DNA of 64,000 bases from Paenibacillus sp. FSL R5-0517 (lineage in GTDB: Bacteria; Bacillota; Bacilli; Paenibacillales; Paenibacillaceae). The position numbers and the translations under genes were made by a program. Location of the stretch: NCBI RefSeq assembly GCF_037974355.1, contig NZ_CP150235.1:5022001-5086000 (forward strand), in the 5' to 3' direction. Of this stretch, positions 8,566-16,912 are shown one piece after another; position 1 is the stretch's first letter; every line of letters starts with the position of its first letter. The notes under the pieces were generated by a model. That model was not told the origin of the DNA and made no database searches. It saw nothing but the letters and a program-made list of their open reading frames with translations.

Positions 8566-11500
8566 TTAAAAACGTACTATATAGTCTCTCCACCAAGCAT
8601 TCACAACATAAACATGAAAATTAGTTGGAATAGGAATCAAGTTATTAAATTCATTTGTTCCGCCAAATTCGCGCGGTCTAATATGATGAACATTTATTTG
8701 TGACCCTGACCAATTATATCCGTTCCTTGGATACAGCTCACTATATTCTTTTATATATTTCGCTCTATCCGTACTTGAGTCCCAATCAATGGAGGGAGTT
8801 TTTGCCCACGTTGTTGTAGATGGTTCTATCATAATTTTTTGTGAGACAGGATCTTTATAATAAGGATATATCATTGCCTTTAAGTTAAGTAAAGTTTGCC
8901 GTGTTTGAGCAACGTTAGCCATATCATTATACTTTCTTCCAAAAGCATCATAAACATTTAATTCAAGTTCTGTGAAATAAAATCCTGTTTTTGAGATATT
9001 AAAAGTATAAGAGACTTCTTTCCCTACCTTCACACCTAAGATACCTTTCAAAGTAAGTTTAACTCCATGTGATAACGTTCCGCTCCCCCGCGCATTTCCT
9101 CTAAAAACGTCAAAGTCAAAAACAATTTTATTTGGTTTTTTACCTGTTATTGAGATGATTTTCGAGCGGACTTCTAATTGAGAAGCGCCCTCAATAGGAA
9201 TTTGAATCAAATTTACAAGTACAGTACCAGCTTGAGCTCCGCTTTTTTGAGCCATAGCTCTAGCAGTCTCTATGGTTTCTACATCTTTTCCTACTTCTAC
9301 CACATTCGTCTCACCAGTTACTTCATCAAATGTAAATAGATAGTTGGATTCTATAATTTGATTCTGATTCCCATCCGAAGGTATTTCTGAGTTATCAATA
9401 TTAACGTATTTTATAATATTATCATTAGCATCCTTAATTCCACTAACTTCGAATTCACTAGATCCATTTTCCTGCCCAGTGAAAACACGATAAATGCCCC
9501 CAAACGTCACAGGTTGATCTGAAATGGTAGTAACTACAACTTCTTTACCGCCTAAGATCGTCGGTTCAATTGCGGTTGCTGATTTACGATTAGATTCCAT
9601 TCCATCTGCGTTATAAATGATGTAATCAAACACCCGCTGCTCACTGCTGGAAGCATCGTTTCGAATTCTTTCCGAATCTGGGCTTGTATTGCTGAAGGCA
9701 TAACTCTCGCCCTTTTTCAGCGTCGCGCGTAGATAAGCCGGTTCTTGACTGTCCACCACAGAGAAATCATCCGTGTATTCAAACAACACAGGAGCACTTC
9801 CTACCACGGTGACTACAGCTTCACCACCTGCTGGAATTGTAGCGAGACTTACATTGCTATTAAATTTGTCACTATGTGCTCTGCCGTCTGCCTTATAGAC
9901 CACAACATCAACTAGAGCACCTATGGACTTGGCGTTACTCCGAATCGGATTACTGAGTGAACCACCATTGTGGAATTTAACCGATTGACCCGGTGAAACG
10001 GTAATCTTAGTAAGGGCTTCATTCGGTCGATCCTCTACATCAAAAATCGTGTAAATCGCACCTATAGTTACAGGTTGAGCTGATGCACCCGTAATCACTG
10101 CTTTATTCCCATTAAAAACAACAGGCTCAACCGCTGTTGCTTTTTTCGTACTCCGTTCTGTGCCATCAGGGTAATATGTCACGTAATCGAATACCCGTCC
10201 TTGGCTGGTGGAAGCATCACTGTCGAGGTATTCCCGATCGCTACCGTGATTCCAAAATGTCACGCTTTCTCCTTGGTTAAGTGTTACCCGATGGTATGCG
10301 GGTTCCATGCTTTCCTCAACCGAAAAATCATTCGTGTAACTAAATTCAATTGGGACTTGCCCGGCCACGGTCACGACTGCATAACCCTGTGAACGAATAA
10401 TCGGATTTGTGTTTTTGTTAAAGCCATCCGAATGAACAACGTCTTCTGATGTATACAGGACATAGTCAAAAACGGCTCCGTTGGTACTGCTCGCATTGTT
10501 TTTGATAGGATTAGCTAAGGAACCATTGTTCTGAAAAATAACAGATTCCCCGGGGTATAAGGTAATTCGAGTAATGGCATCTCCACCGGCCTTTTGGACT
10601 TCAAATGTCCGATAAGGCACACCATACGTCACTGGTGTTGCCGTTACCAAAGTCAATACAGCGGTTCTTCCCGAAGCTACCGTAGGTTTAGTGGACGTAT
10701 TTGTCCCTGTAGAACTTTCCGTACCGTTTGGAAGGTAAACGACATAGTCATGTTTATCTTTGGTGGTCCCATCACTTTGGAGCGCATCTGATTTAGCACT
10801 GATATTGGTAAATTGGTAACTTTCACCTTGGCTCAGCGTCACTCTGGTATACGCAGGTTCATCGCTCCACTCACCGGTATAGACTTCATAAGGGAGGCCA
10901 ATAGTGACAGGTTGAGATCCTGCCCCCGTAAAGATGATCTCGTTCCCTCCCCCTAAATATGGTTTCCCCGTTGATTCAAAGTTGGAACTAGAAAGGCTTC
11001 CATCTTCATTGTACGTGGCATAGTCATACTTCCGGTCTTGGGCTGTGGAGGTATCGGCACTAACAGCTCTTGTTTGTGTTCCTTCATTGACGAACCGATA
11101 GCTCTCACCTTTGGATAAGGTCGCTCTATGTAAGGCGGGATTTGCAGATATACTATAGGTGAATTCAACCGGTATAGTCACTGTAATCGCATTGCTTCCA
11201 CTTGAAGTAATGACAGCGGTATACCCTGCTCCTACAGACAAGCTACTAAGTGAATTCATGTTATCTGTTGAAATACTTCCATCTGCTTTATAAACAGCAT
11301 AATCATAAGAATTGCTTCTTGATGTTGCGGCATCTGTACTCAAGGATCGGGTACGAGTTCCAGTATTGGTAAAGCTATAGGAATCTCCTGGATACATAAT
11401 TAGAACTTCTTCGCCAGCCAATGCGATGGCTTGAGGAGCAAACATATCCTCCTTATACGTATCCTCCGTCACCGTCGATGCATCATCTGTATTTTGTTCA

Positions 11501-11730
11501 TCTTCGTCCACACCTTCTGGTTCTTCGTGGACGTCCGGATCTATACCATCCCGATACTCGTCGTCTGTTAAAGCTAAATCCTCCATAGAAACATCCACAT
11601 TCTCGGCGCTACTTTCAGTCGTTATTAAGGCACCTGATTGATCCGAAAGCGAATAAACGCTAGTCGGAAGCAAGGTTCCAATCACAAACCAAACGACCAG
11701 TAAAATGATAAAGCTTTTTTTAAAATTCAT
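8566..11730 (-). CDS. Large secreted repeat protein with C-terminal HNH nuclease domain (toxin-like)
   Basis: The 1054-aa protein starts with a signal peptide (about 1-27, hydrophobic core IILLVVWFVIGTLL), then an acidic low-complexity linker to about 105, then seven tandem copies of a roughly 92-aa beta-rich repeat (about 107-755) with consensus GESYxFxN ... FDYVxYxxDG ... PVTxGxxY, then an unrecognised domain (about 755-1000), and ends with an HNH/His-Me-finger signature: HHIRPREFGG near 1015, then NEFNNLIPIPTNFH near 1027-1039. This architecture (secretion signal, long repeat stalk, nuclease tip) is that of polymorphic toxins, although no RHS, WXG/LXG or LPXTG element is present. The SUKH gene immediately downstream supports a toxin-immunity pair. 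AAGGAGGA lies 11 bp upstream of the ATG. The target (DNA or RNA) and release mechanism are unknown. Confidence 0.8.
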   Translation of the reverse strand: MNFKKSFIILLVVWFVIGTLLPTSVYSLSDQSGALITTESSAENVDVSMEDLALTDDEYRDGIDPDVHEEPEGVDEDEQNTDDASTVTEDTYKEDMFAPQAIALAGEEVLIMYPGDSYSFTNTGTRTRSLSTDAATSRSNSYDYAVYKADGSISTDNMNSLSSLSVGAGYTAVITSSGSNAITVTIPVEFTYSISANPALHRATLSKGESYRFVNEGTQTRAVSADTSTAQDRKYDYATYNEDGSLSSSNFESTGKPYLGGGNEIIFTGAGSQPVTIGLPYEVYTGEWSDEPAYTRVTLSQGESYQFTNISAKSDALQSDGTTKDKHDYVVYLPNGTESSTGTNTSTKPTVASGRTAVLTLVTATPVTYGVPYRTFEVQKAGGDAITRITLYPGESVIFQNNGSLANPIKNNASSTNGAVFDYVLYTSEDVVHSDGFNKNTNPIIRSQGYAVVTVAGQVPIEFSYTNDFSVEESMEPAYHRVTLNQGESVTFWNHGSDREYLDSDASTSQGRVFDYVTYYPDGTERSTKKATAVEPVVFNGNKAVITGASAQPVTIGAIYTIFDVEDRPNEALTKITVSPGQSVKFHNGGSLSNPIRSNAKSIGALVDVVVYKADGRAHSDKFNSNVSLATIPAGGEAVVTVVGSAPVLFEYTDDFSVVDSQEPAYLRATLKKGESYAFSNTSPDSERIRNDASSSEQRVFDYIIYNADGMESNRKSATAIEPTILGGKEVVVTTISDQPVTFGGIYRVFTGQENGSSEFEVSGIKDANDNIIKYVNIDNSEIPSDGNQNQIIESNYLFTFDEVTGETNVVEVGKDVETIETARAMAQKSGAQAGTVLVNLIQIPIEGASQLEVRSKIISITGKKPNKIVFDFDVFRGNARGSGTLSHGVKLTLKGILGVKVGKEVSYTFNISKTGFYFTELELNVYDAFGRKYNDMANVAQTRQTLLNLKAMIYPYYKDPVSQKIMIEPSTTTWAKTPSIDWDSSTDRAKYIKEYSELYPRNGYNWSGSQINVHHIRPREFGGTNEFNNLIPIPTNFHVYVVNAWWRDYIVRF
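9465..11412 (-). repeat. Seven tandem ~280-bp coding repeats
   Basis: Each unit encodes about 92 residues and shares GESYxF, FDYVxYxxDG and PVTxG landmarks. Units alternate in type: those ending with YTxDFSV or YTxFDV linkers recur every second unit in the C-terminal part, suggesting expansion by duplication of pairs. I do not recognise the domain; a beta-sandwich stalk is likely. Confidence 0.75.
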
Positions 11731-11924
11731 GTAAGTTGTATTCCTCCTTTTGGATTTTCTCCTATCTAACCCTAATTAAAGGTGAATTTGGAGTGAATAT
11801 TATTTATCGGTACTTTCCTTTATTTAGGTTATAGGGATATAGCACCTTAATTATCAGGACTATTTCCCTTATTTGCTATCGTTAGTCTACACAGGTATGC
11901 AACATTTAAAATAATCAGCAGATC

Positions 11925-12239
11925 AATGCTCGCCGCTATGCGGGTCTGGAGGAACCCATTGATGCCAAGGCCGGACATATTCCCGGGGCGTTGAACTATT
12001 TTTGGAAAGATGTGTTGGATTGGGATGGACGTTGGACAGATACTGGGGTGTTAGAAGAGCGTTTTAGCAAACTGGACAAGGATGGGGCGATTATCGTGTA
12101 CTGCGGCTCTGGCGTATCGGCTTGCCCGAATGTGATTGCGCTGGAAGAAGCGGGATATACGAATGTGAAGCTGTATTCCGGGAGCTGGTCGGATTGGATC
12201 AGTTATGATGAGAATCCGGTGGCTACGGGGGAAGAATAA
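11925..12239 (+). pseudogene. Sulfurtransferase 3' fragment (copy C, longest)
   Basis: 315 bp align without gaps to 3123-3437 of the intact gene at well over 90 percent nucleotide identity. The frame is fully open from NARRYAGLEEP through the catalytic [11 protein letters not shown] to the stop, which gives ...ATGEE instead of ...ATGEEV. There is no ATG and a stop lies a few codons upstream, so only the C-terminal half-domain is encoded; translation from an internal TTG at 11991 would give 82 aa of doubtful stability. It shares the GYTNV variant with copy B. A strong terminator of the same type as that after copy F follows. It separates the toxin module from the DUF2975 module. Confidence 0.9.
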
Positions 12240-12257
12240 CGTATAGTACAAGTGATA

Positions 12258-12286
12258 AAAAGCCCGCGCAAAGCGCGGGTTCTTTG
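12258..12286 (+). terminator. Terminator following copy C
   Basis: GCCCGCGC and GCGCGGGT arms around AAA are followed by TCTTTGTG. The hairpin and its T-rich tail closely match those at 17625-17650 after copy F, showing that the duplicated unit includes the gene end and its terminator. Confidence 0.85.
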
Positions 12287-12363
12287 TGTTAGGTTGGGTG
12301 GTTTACCTTCGGTACATTAGTGTTCTGAGATATTCCGAAACATTTAAAGGATGAGAGGCACTC

Positions 12364-12600
12364 TCAATCCATTTCACGGCTGTCGCTATCATTCGGAACA
12401 AATTCCATAATGTCTCCCGGCTGACAGTCTAAGATTTCGCAGATAGCTTCCAAGGTAGAGAAGCGGATCGCCTTCACTTTCCCCGTTTTCAGATTGGACA
12501 GATTGACATTAGAGATCCCAACCTTATCTGCCAGATCATTTAATTTCATTTTTTTGTCGGCCAGAACTCGGTCGAGACGTATAATAATCGGCACTGTCAT
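12364..12600 (-). CDS. Small XRE-family regulator (YozG-like)
   Basis: The 78-aa product is a single helix-turn-helix of the Cro/CI type (LADKVGISNVNLSNLKTGKVKAIRFSTLEAICEILDCQPGDIMEF). The ATG at 12600, with GGAGA upstream, is preferred to the TTG one codon earlier. It lies 12 bp after the DUF2975 gene in the same orientation. Membrane DUF2975 proteins with a YozG-type regulator are a common two-gene unit in Bacillales, in which the regulator probably controls the pair; the signal is unknown. Confidence 0.85.
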   Translation of the reverse strand: MTVPIIIRLDRVLADKKMKLNDLADKVGISNVNLSNLKTGKVKAIRFSTLEAICEILDCQPGDIMEFVPNDSDSREMD

Positions 12601-12612
12601 CAATCTCCATTC

Positions 12613-13230
12613 TTATAAAGTCGAATCGTGCTCTTCCTGCAGAAGAACGCCATATTTGAAAATCTCGGAGACGAACAGCACTAGTATGCCGATGATAATT
12701 CCGATTACAGAGATCCCGCCCAGATTAATTGAGAAGATACGAGTAACGAACAGGCAGATCAGAATGTTGAGTACGAGCTTCGCCAGCAAAGAATACAGGA
12801 TAACGACGATTCCCAGCTTTTTCAGACGGGTGGCATTCGCCTGATTAAACGGGCTGCTTCCGCTTAGTATGCTACCTATTATATTGCGAATCTGGCCAAT
12901 TGAGTAGATGTAAGTAATGAAGATAAGCGTAGTGTTGGTCAAACTGACGACCAGATATGCAGTCTTGGCATCGAACATATCGGGATTGATCGTTTGAAAA
13001 TAAGTGAAAGGCACCATAACGCTATTCGTCAGCGTATCCGATAAAGGTACTGAAAAGAACCAGTGCGCGATTCCTTTTTCTACAGAAAACAGTTCCTGAG
13101 GTTTTAATCCAATCCAGAGTTTGAAACAGATCAACGCAATGAGCAGCCCGATTCCTCCCCAGTATCCGATCATAAGCGCAATGTGCATTCTTTTGAGTCC
13201 AGGTTTGGCTTTAAATTCAATTCCGTTCAT
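12613..13230 (-). CDS. DUF2975 family membrane protein
   Basis: The 205-aa protein has four membrane segments (about 18-40, 95-118, 145-165 and 172-192) with an extracytoplasmic loop between the first two, as in DUF2975 proteins. Function is unknown. The ATG at 13230 has AAAGGAGA upstream; the alternative TTG two codons earlier overlaps that site. It is co-transcribed with the XRE regulator that follows. Together they form the third cargo module, bounded by sulfurtransferase fragments at 11925 and 13548. Confidence 0.82.
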   Translation of the reverse strand: MNGIEFKAKPGLKRMHIALMIGYWGGIGLLIALICFKLWIGLKPQELFSVEKGIAHWFFSVPLSDTLTNSVMVPFTYFQTINPDMFDAKTAYLVVSLTNTTLIFITYIYSIGQIRNIIGSILSGSSPFNQANATRLKKLGIVVILYSLLAKLVLNILICLFVTRIFSINLGGISVIGIIIGILVLFVSEIFKYGVLLQEEHDSTL

Positions 13231-13290
13231 ACGCAATCTCCTTTTCTTGTGAACTTACAATATATACTAAATGATAAGTTCATGAAAAAC

Positions 13291-13321
13291 AATAATTATT
13301 TAATGATAAACATTAATTATT
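13291..13321. promoter_or_regulatory. AT-rich inverted repeat upstream of DUF2975/XRE operon
   Basis: Perfect arms AATAATTA and TAATTATT flank a nested TTAATG/CATTAA pair. It lies about 60 bp upstream of the operon start, where an autoregulatory XRE operator would be expected. Binding is inferred only from position and symmetry. Confidence 0.4.
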
Positions 13322-13404
13322 GATCAGAAAGCGGTTCAAAACTGTTTGATAATAATCAACTTGCTAGCACGACTTCGAATGGACAAGAAGGAAAAGCTAG
13401 AAGT

Positions 13405-13458
13405 CTCCCCGATGTAATGACCGACGGTTTTGGGAGCTGAGGGAATTATATCGGGGAG
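13405..13458. repeat. 14-bp inverted repeat with 26-nt spacer
   Basis: CTCCCCGATGTAAT and ATTATATCGGGGAG are inverted with one mismatch. It lies about 90 bp before the fragment at 13548 in a gene-free stretch. It could be the end of a decayed small mobile element or a stem-loop RNA; no transposase is nearby. Confidence 0.45.
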
Positions 13459-13547
13459 GCAGATTGGTTCTAAACCCAACCAGTTGTAAATCCATTTATA
13501 TCGCCCCCTAACAACTCCTCTGGAAGTGATTTCTAGCATAATAAACA

Positions 13548-13605
13548 GCTGAAGTGACTGGATTAGTGATGAGGAGAATCCGGTGGCTATAGGTAATGCG
13601 GAAGA
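13548..13605 (+). repeat. Sulfurtransferase 3'-end fragment (copy D)
   Basis: About 55 bp align to 3379-3436 of the intact gene, covering the codons for SWSDWISYDENPVATG with roughly ten changes, including GAGGAG for GATGAG (also seen in copies B, E and F). It ends within the last few codons. A stem-loop with T-run follows at 13638. Confidence 0.75.
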
Positions 13606-13637
13606 GCACAAAGACGTATAGCAGTATATCGATGTTG

Positions 13638-13680
13638 AATACATCGCCAGGTGGCTTATCTGCCCCGGCGATGTATTTTT
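13638..13680 (+). terminator. Hairpin terminator after copy D
   Basis: 11-bp arms AATACATCGCC and GGCGATGTATT are followed by TTT. It may act for transcripts entering from the left and could also back up the minus-strand terminator at 13704. Confidence 0.7.
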
Positions 13681-13703
13681 CTATGTTTGGATTCATGATA
13701 ACA

Positions 13704-13737
13704 GAAAAAACCGTGATGGACGTCCGTCCACCACGGT
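13704..13737 (-). terminator. Terminator of the acetamidase gene
   Basis: AACCGTGATGGACG and CGTCCACCACGGTT pair with one mismatch around a 2-nt centre, and the minus strand continues with six Ts. It lies just past the stop codon of the acetamidase gene. Confidence 0.85.
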
Positions 13738-13752
13738 TGAATATGAAATCTA

Positions 13753-15312
13753 TTATTGCTTTTTACTTAAAGATACATTTGCTGTTAACGTCTTGTCGAT
13801 CGTCGTCCAGTTTACATAAGCACCTAGTATTTCATTAATAACAGCAACCGGAACGACAGTTTCGCCATTTAAAAGCTTTGGTACTTTACTATTGAACACC
13901 AGCTTATCGTTGATTGAATACACATCTGAACCAATTTGAGCAATTATATTTTTCGTACCTAAATTGATTTGCGTGGTACGCGTCTTATGATCCCATTCTA
14001 CTGTGCCGCCCAATAGCTCAGAAATGGTTCGAATCGGTACATAGAACTCATCATTATGAACAACCGGTTTGATCGTCGTACCACCTACATTCATGGCAAC
14101 GTCAACATATTCAAGGAAATCGGTCTTTCGAATGAGTCCATGAACGCCTTTTGTTCGGTCCACGACCTGAGATACTTCGTAATCCGTTGCGGCCGACAGG
14201 TACGCATAAGCTACACTTCTATCCATATCAAGCTTATCGGATAAGAATTGAATCGATTCACGTACTGATTCTTTCATCGCTTCATCCAAATCAGGGTCCA
14301 GTCCAATGGGAATCCAATAATCCTCTGTCTCAGCAAAGGGTTGCGTGAATTCTCCACTATGTGGGAGTGATGGATCACCTTTCTTCAACACCGTTAACCG
14401 AACTGTTCCCCTCAAGGAAGCTTCCAATGCAGTTAACGCTACTTCTCCATCCCCTTGAGCAAAATGCGGATCTCCAGTGTAAAATAGCCCGCCTTTAACT
14501 TGGATCGGATAATAAATAGTTGCACCAACACCCAACTCATTAATATCCATATTCCCTCCTGTTTCAATCGGTGGGATAGAACTCACAACTTCGCTGGTAT
14601 TTGGCGCAACCCCCATAACACCTAGAAACGGGTTAATTGGGAAACGTACCTTCTTGCCAGCTTTTGTTGGTAACAAACCATACCAATTACCGTTGATTTC
14701 TTCAATAGGTGTAAATATAGATACATTATTATATAATTCCGGTTTTGTTGCGCTAGCTCCCTCTTGCGGGCCTGTATTTTCTGGAAATTCGTTAGGTAGG
14801 GCACCTTTACCATGGCGGTTAGAAATGACACCATATGGAACTCGAGTTTGCAAGGAAAGCACTTCTACTTTAAGAACATCTCCTGGCTCCGCTCCCTCAA
14901 CCGCTACTGGCCCAGTGATAATATGAGGTCCGTCTTTTACAAAATCATGCTTAATGCCAGAAGCTGTAATTGCCTTTGCATCATCCAACACTCCATCGGA
15001 TGAAATACCGAATTTGCCGAAGTACTCCACTGGATTTCTCCCTTGATCCTCCATCAGTCCCTCATGCGATACCGTGTCAAATGTTACAGCACTTCCTGAT
15101 GGTACAGTAAGAATCGGAGAGCTGTCTCGATTAGGCAGTGATCCCCAGCGAATGTTCTCAATCGCAGACGTTACATAATAATCACCTTCAACCTTCTCAA
15201 GGGTTGTTGGTTGTAGCGGCATACTAAAGCCCACTGAAGGTAGAGCAAATGTAAACATACTTATAATCCCTACTGAAACCCCAAATTTCCTAATCGTTCG
15301 GTTAATAAACAT
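13753..15312 (-). CDS. Secreted acetamidase/formamidase family protein with copper-amine-oxidase-like C-terminal domain
   Basis: The 519-aa protein has a signal peptide (about 1-29), a full FmdA/AmdA domain (about 45-400, including SHEGLMEDQGRNP, TGPVAVEGAEPGDVL, NPFLGVMGVAP, GGNMD and GDPHFAQGDGEVALTALE), then a copper-amine-oxidase N-terminal-like repeat domain (about 405-510, KPVVHNDEFYVPIRTISELLGGTVEWD). Family members hydrolyse formamide or acetamide to ammonia and the acid, usually in the cytoplasm; here the signal peptide and surface-type C-terminal domain point to the cell surface. GAGGGGGAG precedes the ATG. TATAAT on the minus strand at 15354-15349 is a possible -10. It is the sole gene of the fourth cargo module. 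Confidence 0.88.
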   Translation of the reverse strand: MFINRTIRKFGVSVGIISMFTFALPSVGFSMPLQPTTLEKVEGDYYVTSAIENIRWGSLPNRDSSPILTVPSGSAVTFDTVSHEGLMEDQGRNPVEYFGKFGISSDGVLDDAKAITASGIKHDFVKDGPHIITGPVAVEGAEPGDVLKVEVLSLQTRVPYGVISNRHGKGALPNEFPENTGPQEGASATKPELYNNVSIFTPIEEINGNWYGLLPTKAGKKVRFPINPFLGVMGVAPNTSEVVSSIPPIETGGNMDINELGVGATIYYPIQVKGGLFYTGDPHFAQGDGEVALTALEASLRGTVRLTVLKKGDPSLPHSGEFTQPFAETEDYWIPIGLDPDLDEAMKESVRESIQFLSDKLDMDRSVAYAYLSAATDYEVSQVVDRTKGVHGLIRKTDFLEYVDVAMNVGGTTIKPVVHNDEFYVPIRTISELLGGTVEWDHKTRTTQINLGTKNIIAQIGSDVYSINDKLVFNSKVPKLLNGETVVPVAVINEILGAYVNWTTIDKTLTANVSLSKKQ

Positions 15313-15553
15313 CTCGCTCCCCCTCTACGATATGTAACGTTATGTGACATTATATAACACACATAAAAGATAACATATAAATGTATTTACAACAATATTT
15401 TCTTGTCAACAAAAATGACAAATAAAGCTAGAATTCAAGAAAAAAGTTTTAAAAACACAAATTTAAGTTAGAATATATAACATATAAAACATAAATGCAT
15501 GTCCTAAAGTTGATGAACATTTTTCAGAGACCTGAATACACAAAATGAAGTAA
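15313..15553. other. AT-rich upstream region of the acetamidase gene
   Basis: No gene is visible. The stretch holds the probable promoter of the acetamidase gene (minus-strand TATAAT at 15354-15349) and several short repeats of ACATA/TTATAT type around 15335-15385 and 15475-15495. It ends at copy E. Confidence 0.4.
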
Positions 15554-15595
15554 GTTGGAGCAACTAGATCAGTTATGAGGAAATGCGGTGGTTGG
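15554..15595 (+). repeat. Sulfurtransferase 3'-end fragment (copy E)
   Basis: About 42 bp (GTTGGAGCAACTAGATCAG ... TTATGAGGA ... GCGGTGG) align to 3381-3423 of the intact gene with several changes and a small deletion in the GAGAATCC segment. It is the most eroded copy and sits between the acetamidase and CPBP modules, as the pattern predicts. Confidence 0.65.
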
Positions 15596-15779
15596 CCGTA
15601 TTTTGTTTTCTGTTGAATTCCTTCAAAATCCTGAGCGGCGACTGCTTCGCTTCTGGTTTTGTTCCGAAAATGTTCCTGAGGACTGGAGAGAGGGATGCCG
15701 TGACCGTTTTTTCGATCTTACGGTGACAATTGACGCCGAATCACTGATTATTCAACATACGGCGGGACCAAGCCGTTAA
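15588..15779 (+). pseudogene. Short coding remnant of unknown origin
   Basis: A 63-codon frame opens at a GTG inside copy E and ends at 15779. Residues such as FLQNPERRLLRFWFCSENVP and ITIDAESLIIQHT-like composition look protein-like, but there is no ribosome binding site and I do not recognise the family. It could be the C-terminal tail of an earlier cargo gene. Confidence 0.3.
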
Positions 15780-15784
15780 AACCA

Positions 15785-15808
15785 AAAGCCTCCGCTGGAG
15801 GAGGCTTC
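15785..15808 (-). terminator. Terminator of the CPBP protease gene
   Basis: AAGCCTCC and GGAGGAGGCTT pair around a short loop; on the minus strand TTTTGGTTTT follows. It lies about 60 bp beyond the CPBP stop codon. Confidence 0.7.
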
Positions 15809-15869
15809 GGATACTGCTGATTACTAACAATCGTAGTTCACTTTATTTCAGAGGAACCTTTATTTCCCG

Positions 15870-16778
15870 CTAATGAAACAAGATCTGCAATAGAAAGTAA
15901 GGGGATGCATTTAGGAGTCCATGAATCAGGATAATCACCCATACTTTGCGATAGCGGGACCATAGATAACCAAGAAAGAGACCCGTAACCCCATGATTTG
16001 CAATCACTGTGGCCACATCCATATCCCACTGACCACTTCCTTGAATGGCGACATGCCAGATGGACCATAGTATTGAAACTAGTAATATGGCGGGCCATCT
16101 TCCAAGCAAAGTCTCCAACCTCGTTTGCAGCCAAACTCGATAAAAAACTTCCTCCAATACGCTATTGATCATAAAACCGATCAACACCAAGAAAAGTAAT
16201 TCAGACATATTGGTTGCTTCGATTGCTCCTTCTGGTTGTGCAATCGGGGAATAAAACTTTAGATAACACCAGACCACAATAACGATCAGTGGTGCAATGA
16301 CGTGTCCGCGAGAGCGAGGCTTTTTCGAGATTACGTCTTGTTGCCCGCCAGTTATTTTGCGATAAATCAGCAATAGAATCAACGGAATGAACAATAGTGT
16401 CGTCAACTTGAATGCCAAATAATATAGCTGAAAATGTAATCCTTGCGGGTCTATCGTTATCAGAGAAACCGTAAATAAAACGCCTGACAGCAATAATACA
16501 ATCGATTGAACGACCAAGCGATTTTTCTCCATTTGTTGATAAGACGAGGGATCTTGACTTTGACTTTCATAAGGAATCATACGGATTAGGAAAATGCCAA
16601 AGAATGCCGGGAATATACTATGCCATATTGGAATCACTTCCTCACGGTCGGCTGTGTACCTTATATTCAAGTTTCCGGTCCATACCAACCACAATACAGC
16701 AGCAAATATAATTATCATGCACAATAGGCCGATTGCCTTTCCCCATCCTGGAAACATTACTTTGAATTGCTGATTCAT
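15870..16778 (-). CDS. CPBP family intramembrane glutamic endopeptidase
   Basis: The 302-aa protein has about eight membrane segments. The CPBP (CAAX protease and bacteriocin-processing) motifs are all present in the C-terminal half: EEVFYRVWLQ (motif 1, EExxxR), LWSIWH (motif 2 His) and the HGLLN-type motif near the end. Members cleave membrane substrates, process peptides or confer self-immunity to bacteriocins. AAGGAGGATAA lies upstream of the ATG. It is divergent from a TetR regulator with two identical 18-bp repeats between them, so it is most likely repressed by that regulator. With TetR it forms the fifth cargo module. Confidence 0.88.
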   Translation of the reverse strand: MNQQFKVMFPGWGKAIGLLCMIIIFAAVLWLVWTGNLNIRYTADREEVIPIWHSIFPAFFGIFLIRMIPYESQSQDPSSYQQMEKNRLVVQSIVLLLSGVLFTVSLITIDPQGLHFQLYYLAFKLTTLLFIPLILLLIYRKITGGQQDVISKKPRSRGHVIAPLIVIVVWCYLKFYSPIAQPEGAIEATNMSELLFLVLIGFMINSVLEEVFYRVWLQTRLETLLGRWPAILLVSILWSIWHVAIQGSGQWDMDVATVIANHGVTGLFLGYLWSRYRKVWVIILIHGLLNASPYFLLQILFH

Positions 16779-16825
16779 TCCAATTATCCTCCTTGAGTGG
16801 TATGTTGCTTTGCCTCTTTTTTTAA

Positions 16826-16895
16826 TTCAGTTGAGTTAAATAAACTCTAGCACATCCCATCTTCTTCGTCTATTTATTTCAGTTGAGTTAAATAA
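16826..16895. promoter_or_regulatory. Two identical 18-bp direct repeats, likely TetR operators
   Basis: TTCAGTTGAGTTAAATAA occurs exactly at 16826-16843 and 16878-16895, start-to-start distance 52 bp (about five helical turns). The first copy extends into a GAGTT/AACTC dyad. A TATGAT -10-like hexamer (16896-16901) abuts the second copy and would place transcription start at or next to the TetR start codon. Occupancy would block both divergent promoters. Confidence 0.65.
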
Positions 16896-16912
16896 TATGA
16901 TATTCTGTGTGT

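Noticed and set aside
11991-12239. Functional single-domain rhodanese from an internal TTG
   Set aside because: It lacks a ribosome binding site and the N-terminal part of the domain; it is a 3' fragment of the parent gene.
13336-13696. Overlapping minus-strand frames of 102 and 62 aa
   Set aside because: Neither has a ribosome binding site; the stretch is explained by a sulfurtransferase fragment and hairpins.
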